Assembly: GCA_900544445.1 (NCBI GenBank)
Contig: UQVK01000041.1
Location: 1-28,914, forward strand
Direction of reading: 5' to 3'
Length of the DNA: 28,914 nt
DNA from: an uncultured Lachnospiraceae bacterium
GTDB taxonomy: Bacteria; Bacillota; Clostridia; Lachnospirales; Lachnospiraceae
Positions 6,997 through 15,739 of this stretch are shown piece after piece. The notes under the pieces are model-generated. The model did no database searches. It was given only the letters and a program-made list of their open reading frames with translations, and was not told where the DNA came from. Position numbers and translations under genes: made by a program. Numbering within the stretch: position 1 is the first letter of the stretch; every line of letters begins with the position of its first letter.

Positions 6997-7971
6997 TCAC
7001 CGTTTTTTCGGAAAGCCTCCCGCCGGAGGAGTGATCAGCATACGATTCAGGTACTCCACAAGCCTCTCCTCATCCTCTGCGGGCTCCACATAGCGATCGT
7101 TTCCGTCCCGGCATGGCGTCCAGACGGTTCTTCCCTGTCTGTCAAAAACTGCCTTTCCCGGCTCTGACTCCACCCAAAAGGGACTGTCCGGCTCGATCGC
7201 ATGAGCAACCGTCATCAAATCCCAGGCAAATCTTTCACAGCGTCCGGAAAACAGCAGGTAGGCCATACGCACAGGATGATCCTCCGGCACGGCAGTCTTC
7301 ATGCTTTCTCCGACTGTCACGAGACCAGCTTCAAAACCGATATAGTCCTTCGGCGTCGGCCAGTTCTCAGCCACATTCCGGGCCGCAGCTATATCGCACC
7401 CCGCATTGAATTCCGATATTTCTTCCAGTTTCTTCCCCGCCTGTTTCTCAGCTCTGTCTGAAATTTTTTCAGAGCAGCTCCGAAATGCGCCTGCCATCAG
7501 CGTAATCCGCTTTCCTTTCTGTCTGACAAGTTCAGTCCCGTTCAAGGGAGAGTATTCATCCGGAGAAGAATTAAGCAGCGCAGACAGATTGTTCAGCGGT
7601 CCGATCGCAATGAAATCAACGCTTTTCTCTTCCTGCTCAGATAAAATGCGGCGATACAGCCGCACCGCCTCCTCCGGAACAGCGTCGCGATATCGGTTGG
7701 GATAATGTGCCGCAATATAGCGATTATAGGTCATACACTTCTCGTCTGACAGAAATCCCTCTCCATAATAAGTTCCGATCTCCACACCTTCTCTTCCGTA
7801 GTAACGGTTTATGGCGTCTATGGTTCCTGCCCCGTATGGATTGGAGGTGCAGTGTGTGATACCCAGAATCCGACAAAGTCCCTGATCCGCATACAGATTC
7901 AGCATTGCCAACGCCGCCGCGTCGTCACAGTCAGGACCGATATCCGTATCCAGGATAATATTTTTCTTCAT
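6997..7971 (-). CDS. Inosine/uridine-preferring nucleoside hydrolase family protein
   Basis: This 324-residue cytoplasmic enzyme of the IUNH fold hydrolyses the N-glycosidic bond of a ribonucleoside to base and ribose. The calcium-binding N-terminal motif DTDIGPDCDDAAAL (residues 8-21) is a known variant of DTDPGxDDxxA. FIAIGPLNNL and EFNAGCDIAAA, the second metal/ribose-binding region, are also seen, as is a late FAWDLMTVAHA. Its ATG overlaps the response-regulator stop by 4 nt (ATGA) and has GGAAGGAG in front, so the two are translationally coupled. Substrate cannot be read from the sequence. Placement as last gene of a sensor/regulator operon is unusual for a salvage enzyme. Confidence 0.88.
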   Translation of the reverse strand: MKKNIILDTDIGPDCDDAAALAMLNLYADQGLCRILGITHCTSNPYGAGTIDAINRYYGREGVEIGTYYGEGFLSDEKCMTYNRYIAAHYPNRYRDAVPEEAVRLYRRILSEQEEKSVDFIAIGPLNNLSALLNSSPDEYSPLNGTELVRQKGKRITLMAGAFRSCSEKISDRAEKQAGKKLEEISEFNAGCDIAAARNVAENWPTPKDYIGFEAGLVTVGESMKTAVPEDHPVRMAYLLFSGRCERFAWDLMTVAHAIEPDSPFWVESEPGKAVFDRQGRTVWTPCRDGNDRYVEPAEDEERLVEYLNRMLITPPAGGFPKKR

Positions 7972-9476
7972 GATGTCTTCTCCTTCCCTGAGACATACCC
8001 TTCGGTCCGGTTTTCACAATCCATCCGAAATTCCGACGGCGAGATCTTTTCATATTTGCGGAACACCCTTGCAAGCTGGGAAGCACTCCTGTATCCCACC
8101 TGTTCCGCGATCTGCTCGATAGTAAAATTTGTTTCACGAAGCATCTGCCTTGCCGTCCGCAGTCTTTCCCTATGAAGAAATTCCAGATAGGAGGAGCCTG
8201 TATTCTTTTTAAAAACCGTACAGATATAATTGGGATGAAACCCTACATAATCTGCCAGCTCATCCAGAGAAATATCCTCCCGGTAATGCGTCTGTATATA
8301 TCCGATCAGCTTTTTCATCAGTGCATCATTCCCGGACTGCTTCTGATTCATCTGCAGATTTTTCTTCAGGCGGCGCAGCTGCTTCATGACCGCCGAAACC
8401 AGCTCCTTTCCATCCCCTGTCAGACAGCCGCAGCCGCCTGCATCCTCCTCCGTTACGGGAATGCTGTTGTTTTCCAGATAGAGAAGTATATTGGAGAAAA
8501 AGCTTCTGTATATCATTTCCGGCGTAGGATCATCGCCAAAGGATGCCCGTATGTCTGACAGATATTTTTCAAACAGCCTCCGCGCATCCTCCTCAGAATT
8601 TTCCAGGAAAATGCGGATGCAGTCCTGATAGGTGAACAGAGATACTTCCACCAGCCGGGAATTCTCTCCAAAGCACTGTGCGTAGAAAGCGCGCTGGACC
8701 GCGTTAATATACAGGCTGTGCAGAACCTTCCAGGAAACGGAACTGATGCTGATGCCTGCCGAAAAACAGATGCACCCTGTTTTTTCCGTAATTTTTTGCT
8801 TCAGATTTTTCAGTCCCACATGAAAATGAACATGGTTGCAGACAGCAACCAGCTGATTTCGTTCCCGCAGGGGAAAACACCAGCATTTCTCATAGTATTG
8901 GGAAAGGATCGCCTGCAGGGATTCGCTGAAGGAGTCCTCCAGCCGGAAAAGCGCCAGCACAATCACTGTAAAATAGCCTTCTGAAAAAAGCTTCCCTGCC
9001 ATCTCCGGCGCAAGGGTAAGCTCCTGCGGTGACAGATCATAGAGCATCATATTACGGATTTCCAGGAGCGCAGCTCCATAGTGATCCCGCTCGTCCTCCT
9101 TTTTCTTCCGGTACGCCTGCTCCAGGGCAACTCTCAGCGCCTGCTGATCCACCGGCTTTAATAAAAAGTCTGTTACCTGAAAACGGATCGCCTGCTGCGC
9201 GTAGGCAAAGTCTGCGTGACTGGTAAGAATGGCAATGTTTACAGACGGATTTTTTTCTCTCATACGGCTGATCATTTCAAAGCCGTCCATTCCGGGCATG
9301 CGGATATCCGTAAGGATCAGGTCAGGCCTGAACTGTTCAAACAGCTCCAGCGCCTGAAATGCACCTGAGGCTGTCACGATATCTGCCGGGAACGAAAGCT
9401 CCAGCTCTTCCTCGATCATCATGCGGATCCCGTTCAGGATCACCCTTTCATCATCAACAATCAGTATCCGCAGCAT
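7968..9476 (-). CDS. YesN-like response regulator, AraC-type DNA binding
   Basis: This 502-residue regulator has a receiver domain at residues 1-120, with acidic pair Asp9-Asp10, phospho-acceptor Asp57 (LILTDIRMPGMDG), TS in AILTSHADF and Lys in LLKPVD. A long variable middle region follows. The C-terminal AraC/XylS double helix-turn-helix starts near residue 395 (ISLDELADYVGFHPNYICTVF; FTIEQIAEQVGYRS). It begins 7 nt after the kinase stop and is its evident partner. It probably activates the glycan-import operon upstream. Confidence 0.95.
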   Translation of the reverse strand: MLRILIVDDERVILNGIRMMIEEELELSFPADIVTASGAFQALELFEQFRPDLILTDIRMPGMDGFEMISRMREKNPSVNIAILTSHADFAYAQQAIRFQVTDFLLKPVDQQALRVALEQAYRKKKEDERDHYGAALLEIRNMMLYDLSPQELTLAPEMAGKLFSEGYFTVIVLALFRLEDSFSESLQAILSQYYEKCWCFPLRERNQLVAVCNHVHFHVGLKNLKQKITEKTGCICFSAGISISSVSWKVLHSLYINAVQRAFYAQCFGENSRLVEVSLFTYQDCIRIFLENSEEDARRLFEKYLSDIRASFGDDPTPEMIYRSFFSNILLYLENNSIPVTEEDAGGCGCLTGDGKELVSAVMKQLRRLKKNLQMNQKQSGNDALMKKLIGYIQTHYREDISLDELADYVGFHPNYICTVFKKNTGSSYLEFLHRERLRTARQMLRETNFTIEQIAEQVGYRSASQLARVFRKYEKISPSEFRMDCENRTEGYVSGKEKTS

Positions 9477-9483
9477 TCCCCGC

Positions 9484-11265
9484 TTACTCCTCCTGTTTTT
9501 TCTTTCCGTCGTTTTCCTCTTCCTGTATTACAATTTTAGTCATGGTACAGCATTCCTCTGTTTCCAAACGGATTGACGCCCGCCCGTTGAAAAAAATCGC
9601 AAGCCGCTCCCTGATATTATACAGTGCAGTCCCGTTATTCTTTCCCTGAAACGCCTCCGGCGGCATTTCTCCTGCCAGCAGCCTGTTGACCTCATCCAGA
9701 CGTTTTGCAGTGATCTGTCTGCCCGTATTGGAAACCGTCAGCACAATATCCTCTCCCTTCCGGTATGCCGATACCATCAGGCTGCAGTGCTCCGTCGTCT
9801 GGGAAATTCCGTAGACAAAGGCATTTTCCAGAATCGGCTGAATCAGAAACGAAGGGAGCGTCAGTTCCTTCAGATCCTCCTCCATCTGAAGTTCATAATC
9901 TATCCTGTCGTCAAAACGAACCTTCTGAATCTTCAGATAATGTTCTGCAATCTCAAATTCCTCCTTCAGCGTTACCGCCTTTGCGGAAATCGAAATAGAG
10001 TAGCGTATCAGAGCGGCAAGAGAAAAAATCATATCTGCTGCCGCATGGTCTCTGTTCATCAAAGCCGTCATGCGAATAGTCTCCAGAGTGCCGTAAATAA
10101 AATGGGGATGAATCTGGGACTGAAGCGCCTGATATCTGGCTTCCTGACTCAACAGCTCCATTTTCCGCACCGCCGAGATCAGAGAACTGTTTTCCTGTAT
10201 CAGCGCATTGTATGCATTTACCAGTGTATCGATCTCATCTGCCCTGCCGGAGGACTCCTTCCTTGGCTGAAAGGGAACAAGCCTGTCCGGATCAGCATTC
10301 CTGATGAAATCGGAAAAGTCCAGTATCCGCCTGGAAAGCAGCGCCACATTGAAAAAGAAGCCGATAAAAAGCCCCAAAAGCAAAATGATAATAACCGAGA
10401 TAAAAACGCTTGGAACATTGTTGACCGGCATGATGATCCGGTCCGACAAAGAACCCGATCTGACGACGCGCAGATCCAGCCTTGGAAGTTCCACACAGTT
10501 TTCATAGCTGTTCCGAAACATACTGAAGGTATATCCCGGTCCCGAAAGGCTTTCCAAAGCCAGAAGCATTTCATCCGCAGCATTAGACCAGATCAGCTGA
10601 TCCTTCTGGTAAAGCCTCCAGACCGCATGCGGATCATCTGAAAATTCGGACAGCAGTTCAAAATATTCCTTAAAAAAATCCGACGACAGCTGAACTTCAA
10701 TATAGCCGATACATCTCACATATCCTGAACTGTATATTTTCTGATAGCCGTATAACTCCGGGAAACCTTCCGTATCGGAAACCTCCACGCTCCACACGAT
10801 CTCCTGCAGTCCTATGCCGTCAAGTTTCTCCTGCAGCTCTTCGTCAAATGACAGCTTATCCAACCGTTCAAAGGGCGGCGCATAGATCACGAGAGGGCTG
10901 TCGCTGTAAATCTTCAGGCTCGTCAGATAGGGAGTCACCTGATACAGTTCCTCACAGAAGGAGGCGATATCCCGAAAGGTTCCAAAGAACATGTTCGATT
11001 TGTACGGACTGTAATCCAGATAATTTATGATCTCGGCATTCCCGTTCAGCGCTACCAGAAGATTGGAAATATCGTCCAGAGAAGAATCCAGTACGGAAAC
11101 CGAATTATCCAGATAAATCTGCTGAGTCCGGAGCGTGCTTTCCGCATAATACAGATTGAGGACCCGTTCATACAGCCACCAGGAAAAAAGTATGGGAAAC
11201 AGGATCAGAAGGATAAAATAAATAACAAAACGATGAAAAAAGGACCTTTCAAATTTCCTTTTCAT
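9484..11265 (-). CDS. YesM-like membrane sensor histidine kinase
   Basis: This 593-residue kinase has a first membrane helix at about 12-31, an extracellular sensor region at about 32-284, a second helix at about 285-308 and a HAMP-like linker. The His_kinase domain has LQSQIHPHFIYGTLETI (His388 the likely phosphorylation site; the usual Asn before Pro is His). The N box is LIQPILENAFVYG. The G2-type motif reads GTALYNIRERL instead of the usual GxGLxN. I chose the ATG at 11265 because GGAGG lies upstream and a TATAAT promoter sits between it and the longer alternative start at 11358. It senses an external signal, probably the imported glycan, and phosphorylates the regulator encoded next. Confidence 0.93.
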   Translation of the reverse strand: MKRKFERSFFHRFVIYFILLILFPILFSWWLYERVLNLYYAESTLRTQQIYLDNSVSVLDSSLDDISNLLVALNGNAEIINYLDYSPYKSNMFFGTFRDIASFCEELYQVTPYLTSLKIYSDSPLVIYAPPFERLDKLSFDEELQEKLDGIGLQEIVWSVEVSDTEGFPELYGYQKIYSSGYVRCIGYIEVQLSSDFFKEYFELLSEFSDDPHAVWRLYQKDQLIWSNAADEMLLALESLSGPGYTFSMFRNSYENCVELPRLDLRVVRSGSLSDRIIMPVNNVPSVFISVIIILLLGLFIGFFFNVALLSRRILDFSDFIRNADPDRLVPFQPRKESSGRADEIDTLVNAYNALIQENSSLISAVRKMELLSQEARYQALQSQIHPHFIYGTLETIRMTALMNRDHAAADMIFSLAALIRYSISISAKAVTLKEEFEIAEHYLKIQKVRFDDRIDYELQMEEDLKELTLPSFLIQPILENAFVYGISQTTEHCSLMVSAYRKGEDIVLTVSNTGRQITAKRLDEVNRLLAGEMPPEAFQGKNNGTALYNIRERLAIFFNGRASIRLETEECCTMTKIVIQEEENDGKKKQEE

Positions 11266-11317
11266 CACTGCGTACCTCCTCCCATCTGCTTTCTGTCGTA
11301 CCCATCCGGCCTTTTCC

Positions 11318-11346
11318 ATTATAAAATACGGCAATCCCTTTTGCAA
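11318..11346 (-). promoter_or_regulatory. Internal promoter for the two-component genes
   Basis: TTGCAA at 11346-11341 and a perfect TATAAT at 11323-11318 are separated by 17 bp. This would allow kinase, regulator and nucleoside hydrolase to be made without the upstream glycan genes being on. Confidence 0.65.
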
Positions 11347-11368
11347 CGCCCGGTTCATCCGTTGCCTC

Positions 11369-12790
11369 TTAATCCGGATTAACCTCCGGGAATCTTGCCT
11401 CTATTTCCTGCTGCCAGCCCCGCAGGAGAAATCTCATTTTTTCTGCCGTTTCCGGCAGTCTTTGCGCCAGATTGCGGCTTTCCGCCAGATCTGTCTGCAG
11501 ATCATACAGTTCTTCCCTTTCCTCATCATAGAAAAAAAGATATTTGTATTTTCCAAGCAGAACGGCGGCACAGGGCTGTCCTCCCTGATCCCCATAATGG
11601 GGATAATGCCAGAATAGAGGCCGCTCCGGTATGCTTTCCCCTTTCAGAAGCGGCACCATGCTCCGCCCGTCCGGCGCCATGCCGGGCTTTTTTTCAATTC
11701 CCGCAAGCTCCAGCAGGGTGGGATAAAAATCCGGTGTGATCACAGGCGTATTGCAATATCCTCCTGCCCGGATCAGCCGCGGATAGCGGACGAGAAGCGG
11801 AACTCTGAGTCCCCCTTCATAGAGCCAGCCTTTTCCCTCTGCCGCAGGCAGATTGCAGGTAGGAGCTCCCTCATTATTGGTATAGCCTCCATTATCAGAG
11901 GTAAAAATCACAACGGTATTCTCCTCCTGCCCGCATTCCTTCAGCGTATCCAGAAGTCTTCCGATATTCCAGTCCAGATTCCAGATCATGGCCGCATAGG
12001 CCGGATCGGACTGCAGTATCCGGTGCAGAACCTTCTCCTCTTTCCTGTCCTTAGTATGATGAAAGCCCTCCTCCTTCGTGGCCTTCTCACGATTAAGCCC
12101 CAGTCTTTGCGCCTTTTCCTCAAACCTGACAACATCCTCCTGCTTCGCCTGAATCGGCGTATGTACCGCATAATGCCACAGATTCAGAAAAAACGGCCTG
12201 CCATCTCCTGTTCTGCAGTGCTCCTTTATCAAAGAAATTGCTTCCTCCGTCAGTCTGTCAATCAGATATTCTCCCTCAGGCCCCTCCTTCAGCGTTTCAA
12301 TCCCATAAGGCGCAAAATATCCCCCATAAGGCGCTCCCCAGCCGCAGCCTCCGATATTCACATCAAATCCCACCCTCTTCGGATAATATTTTCTGCCTCC
12401 CTGATGCCATTTTCCTACATGCCAGGCAGCATATCCATTATCCTTCAGCGCATTGGCAATGGTATACTCTCCGTCCGGAAGATGATGGATATAGGGCGCA
12501 TCGATAAGCCTGCCCTTTCTCGGATGACAGTTCCCGTTCATATCGATCCAATCCGTCAGCCCAAGCCTGGCAGGATACTTTCCTGTCAGAAAGCTCGCCC
12601 GGGAAGGAGAGCATACCGGACAGGAGGCGTACGCGTTTCCAAATGACATTCCCTCCCTGCAGAGCCTGTCAATATTGGGAGTCTCATAAAAGGTACTTCC
12701 CGTACAGGTGAGATCTTTCCATCCCATATCATCAATATAGATAAAAAGGAAATTGGGCCGTTCCATCTTTCCCTTCCGCTGTCTGTCCAT
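11369..12790 (-). CDS. Cys-type sulfatase (arylsulfatase family)
   Basis: This 473-residue enzyme of the alkaline-phosphatase fold removes sulfate esters. The sulfatase signature PVCSPSRASFLTG is present near residue 60; its Cys is the one matured to formylglycine, in anaerobes by an anSME radical-SAM enzyme not encoded here. The metal-binding IYIDDMG, the HVGKWH motif and FTSDNGG are also seen. No signal peptide precedes the NFLFIYIDD strand, so the enzyme is probably cytoplasmic. The start at 12790 follows GAGGG; a second ATG at 12766 has an equally good GGAAGGG. It lies after the solute-binding-protein gene. The likely substrate is a sulfated sugar from host or plant glycan brought in by the adjacent importer; the exact sugar is unknown. 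Confidence 0.93.
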   Translation of the reverse strand: MDRQRKGKMERPNFLFIYIDDMGWKDLTCTGSTFYETPNIDRLCREGMSFGNAYASCPVCSPSRASFLTGKYPARLGLTDWIDMNGNCHPRKGRLIDAPYIHHLPDGEYTIANALKDNGYAAWHVGKWHQGGRKYYPKRVGFDVNIGGCGWGAPYGGYFAPYGIETLKEGPEGEYLIDRLTEEAISLIKEHCRTGDGRPFFLNLWHYAVHTPIQAKQEDVVRFEEKAQRLGLNREKATKEEGFHHTKDRKEEKVLHRILQSDPAYAAMIWNLDWNIGRLLDTLKECGQEENTVVIFTSDNGGYTNNEGAPTCNLPAAEGKGWLYEGGLRVPLLVRYPRLIRAGGYCNTPVITPDFYPTLLELAGIEKKPGMAPDGRSMVPLLKGESIPERPLFWHYPHYGDQGGQPCAAVLLGKYKYLFFYDEEREELYDLQTDLAESRNLAQRLPETAEKMRFLLRGWQQEIEARFPEVNPD

Positions 12791-12830
12791 ACTTTTCCCT
12801 CTTTTCTCTCTTACTCTGTTTTCTTCCGAT

Positions 12831-12873
12831 CTGAAAAGCCGGGAAACCAAGACTGGTTTTCCCAGCTTTTCAG
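12831..12873 (-). other. Long intercistronic hairpin, distal
   Basis: 12831-12849 pairs with 12854-12873 in an almost continuous stem of about 19 bp, with one G-U and one bulge. It is not followed by a U-tract in the direction of transcription, so it is more likely an mRNA stability or processing element than a terminator. Confidence 0.65.
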
Positions 12874-12874
12874 A

Positions 12875-12913
12875 GAAGCAGGCACATCTATCAGAGAGAC
12901 AGATGCCTGCTTC
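12875..12913 (-). other. Intercistronic hairpin, proximal
   Basis: GAAGCAGGCA at 12875-12884 pairs perfectly with 12904-12913, about 12 nt past the solute-binding-protein stop. It stands directly before the second hairpin at 12831-12873. Confidence 0.7.
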
Positions 12914-12924
12914 GTATCAAACTG

Positions 12925-14646
12925 TTACTGCGTTTTTCCCAATATGCGATCGCGGTGCGCCTGCCTGACCTGCAGATATTCCTGTAAGCCCAGATCGTTC
13001 AGCTCCTGCTGATACTCCTCCAGATTGTCCAGAGATTTGTTCCCGAGGATCAGATCCGCCAGCAGCTCAGATGCATAGGTTTCCAGCTGGTTCTGCGTTT
13101 CGGATATGACTGCGGCTTCCTCATCTGTTGCTGTAGCCCAGAGTCCCCAGTCATAGACCGGATCCGCGATCGGGTACAGCTCCGTAAAGAAGTTGTATCT
13201 CCATTCCTGTTTTGCCTGCATATAAGGAGGATCTCCTGCGTTTACACGTTCGACCACAGCAGGATATACCACCATTCTGGGAAGTGCATACAATCCGATG
13301 GAAGCGTCTGCCAGTGTCCCGGGTATACTCTCATTTCCTTCTACTTCTCCGGAAAGTAATACAATATTTCCGTTTTCATCGTACTCATAGCTTTCCCCTT
13401 CTATGCCATACTGATCCAGCATGGCGTATCTCTCCGAATAAACATAGTCCATCAGCTTCATCACCGCTTCCGGATTTTCACATGCCTTCGGTACAAAATA
13501 CTGGTTATAGCCCCTCGGATCCGGGGAATCCACGATGATCGGGAATCCATTGGAAAGATCTCCGTCCGGATCTACATAGATCGGCGTGTAATAGGTGCTG
13601 TTCTCATCCACATCCTGCAGCGAGGATTCATAATCCCATACGGAATATCCGATTACCATGGAATATCTGTTTTCACTGATCAGTTGCGCCTGGCTGGTAT
13701 TCAGCGTGATCGTATCGCAGACACCTGCCTGATACAGCCGCTGCATGAAGTCGATATAGGCCGGAAAGTTTTCATGGAAGAAGTTGGAGAATACCTCGTT
13801 TTCCTCTGCGAAATAGCCTCCAAGCAGATCCAGAGTCAGCCCGAAGGCCGGAGCGAAATAGTTGAATCCATCAATGGAAAGCTCCGCGATCTCATCTGAC
13901 ACCCCATTGCCATTAGCGTCTTCGTCATACATCTTTTTCAGAAGCGTAAACAGTTCCTCCGGCGTATAGACCTCCTTCACCTTTTCTCCTACCGCTTCTA
14001 CCCAATCCTGACGGATAGAGAAGGTAAAAGGCGAAGCGTTCAGATATTCCACACCGCTTTCCGCATCAATGCTCGCACTGTTTCCCATCAGATAGGTGAA
14101 CCAGTATACATTTCCGTCCTCTATCATCGTGGATTCCCAGACGCCGGGAGCCATTTCATCATAAAAAGCGCGGATGGAACCATCCACATCGTACTGCTCC
14201 ACCAGCTCGTCCACGGAATACAGCATTCCGCTTGCCGCCCATGTCTGAACGTCGCTTTCAGTAGCCCAGCAGTAGGAGATCAGATCAGGAATATCCTGTC
14301 CGGAGGCCATTCGTGTTTTTACCACGTTTTCAAAGGATTCATTGTCGATACATTCCAACTCCAGACGGATGCCGATTTCCTCAAGGTCGCTGATCAGCTC
14401 TTGGGAAATGGGGTACTGTTCCCAGTTCTCCGTTTTGATCACATCGTCATAGTCATTTTTGCAGAGAATATGCACCGTAGTCAGTTCCTGTTCTCCGCCA
14501 TCCTCCCCTGCTGCCCCGCTTTCCTCTGCTGCGGACTGCTGCTCATCCGCAGCAGGATTCTCCGACGTTTTCGCCCCCTCGCAGCCGGCAAGCATCCCTG
14601 CTGTCAGCATTCCTGCCAGCAAAAACGACAGTATCCTTTTTTTCAT
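12925..14646 (-). CDS. Extracellular solute-binding lipoprotein of a sugar ABC importer
   Basis: This 573-residue lipoprotein has Lys-Lys-Arg, a hydrophobic stretch and the lipobox LAGC with Cys22, followed by an acidic, Ala/Ser/Glu-rich tether. The size and layout suit the large solute-binding proteins (LipO-like) that go with LplB/LplC permeases for complex oligosaccharides. The ATG at 14646 is chosen because it opens the signal peptide and has GGAGGAAGG upstream; an earlier in-frame start would put 26 charged residues in front. It follows the two permease genes and precedes the sulfatase. The ATP-binding subunit is not in the window and is usually a shared MsmX/MsiK-type protein. Confidence 0.93.
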   Translation of the reverse strand: MKKRILSFLLAGMLTAGMLAGCEGAKTSENPAADEQQSAAEESGAAGEDGGEQELTTVHILCKNDYDDVIKTENWEQYPISQELISDLEEIGIRLELECIDNESFENVVKTRMASGQDIPDLISYCWATESDVQTWAASGMLYSVDELVEQYDVDGSIRAFYDEMAPGVWESTMIEDGNVYWFTYLMGNSASIDAESGVEYLNASPFTFSIRQDWVEAVGEKVKEVYTPEELFTLLKKMYDEDANGNGVSDEIAELSIDGFNYFAPAFGLTLDLLGGYFAEENEVFSNFFHENFPAYIDFMQRLYQAGVCDTITLNTSQAQLISENRYSMVIGYSVWDYESSLQDVDENSTYYTPIYVDPDGDLSNGFPIIVDSPDPRGYNQYFVPKACENPEAVMKLMDYVYSERYAMLDQYGIEGESYEYDENGNIVLLSGEVEGNESIPGTLADASIGLYALPRMVVYPAVVERVNAGDPPYMQAKQEWRYNFFTELYPIADPVYDWGLWATATDEEAAVISETQNQLETYASELLADLILGNKSLDNLEEYQQELNDLGLQEYLQVRQAHRDRILGKTQ

Positions 14647-14660
14647 ACCTTCCTCCTTTC

Positions 14661-14740
14661 GCCGCCATAGGCGGCATTCCATTTTCTCTGAGAACGGCTG
14701 AAACCGATGCCGTCCTCCCGGCACGCATACAGCCGTGCCG
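14661..14740 (-). other. Two small GC-rich hairpins before the solute-binding-protein gene
   Basis: 14661-14666 pairs with 14670-14675 (6 bp, 3-nt loop), immediately before the ribosome binding site. CGGCACG at 14719-14725 pairs with 14734-14740. Neither has a U-tract. They sit in the 154-bp gap after the second permease. Confidence 0.55.
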
Positions 14741-14800
14741 CACCTTCTTTTATCTTCATCCGCTTTCCAGCGGGATTCAGATTCGTTTCCTGAATTTCTG

Positions 14801-15712
14801 TTATCCCTTCAGGGAGCCCAGCATAATCCCCTTTGTAAAATGCTTCTGAAACATGGGATACACCGCGATGATCGGCAGCGTGGTCAATACGATCAACGCG
14901 TATTTGATCTGATTTGCCGCAAGCGCTTTCTTCTGATAGGCAAGCCGCAGCTCCTCAGGAAGCTGTTCCAGCATCTGAGACTGCATGCTGGTGGATGTAG
15001 CGGCAAGCACATGACGCATGTAAAGCTGCACGGGCTGAATATCTCTATTCGTTGTGTAGATGGACGCTCCGAACCAGGCGTTCCAGGTTCCAACGATCGT
15101 ATAAATCATGATGACTGCCATCACCGGTTTGGAAAGTGGGATCACAATTTTTAAAAATGCACGGAACTGGTCGCTGCCGTCGATCAGCGCCGAGTCAATC
15201 AGCTCCTGCGGCAGAGAGGCCATAAAGGTTCTGCACAGAATGATGTTCCAGATTCCGTAGCAGCCGGGCAACACCAGAGACCAGGGCGAATTATATAGGC
15301 CCAGATTGCAGATCACCAAATACGCCGGGATCATTCCGCCGCTGAAATACATGGGAATCAGCAGATAATAGGTCAGTACCGTCCTGAATTTCAGATTCGG
15401 CCGGGTAAGCGGATAAGCGACAAGCACTGTAGTCAGAAACATCAGAATACATTCTGCCACTACATAAAAGACCGAATTTAGCATGCTGCGCCAGAACTGC
15501 GGATTATTTACCACCATATTGTAAGCGTCCAGAGAAAATCCCACCGGATATAGAACGACCTCTCCGGCAAGCACGCTCTTAGGATCGCTGATGGAACAGG
15601 AAAATACATAGATCATCGGATACAGGGTGATCACGCACACCAATGTGGCAAGCATCATGACGACAGTATCAAACGGAGTCCATCGAAACAGCTTTTTTGT
15701 CTTTTTTCTCAT
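14801..15712 (-). CDS. Sugar ABC transporter permease, LplC/YtcP type
   Basis: This 303-residue inner-membrane protein has about six hydrophobic segments, starting with one at about 15-37. The cytoplasmic EAA loop that contacts the ATPase is ELIDSALIDGSDQFRAFLKI. The C-terminal FQKHFTKGIMLGSLKG is the hallmark of this CUT1 subgroup. GGAGGG precedes the ATG. It follows the partner permease by 27 bp. Confidence 0.94.
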   Translation of the reverse strand: MRKKTKKLFRWTPFDTVVMMLATLVCVITLYPMIYVFSCSISDPKSVLAGEVVLYPVGFSLDAYNMVVNNPQFWRSMLNSVFYVVAECILMFLTTVLVAYPLTRPNLKFRTVLTYYLLIPMYFSGGMIPAYLVICNLGLYNSPWSLVLPGCYGIWNIILCRTFMASLPQELIDSALIDGSDQFRAFLKIVIPLSKPVMAVIMIYTIVGTWNAWFGASIYTTNRDIQPVQLYMRHVLAATSTSMQSQMLEQLPEELRLAYQKKALAANQIKYALIVLTTLPIIAVYPMFQKHFTKGIMLGSLKG

Positions 15713-15739
15713 TTCTTCAGTTCCCTCCTGTCAGAATGA

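Noticed and set aside
12831..12913. Rho-independent terminator between the binding-protein and sulfatase genes
   Set aside because: The stems are strong but no U-tract follows in the direction of transcription.
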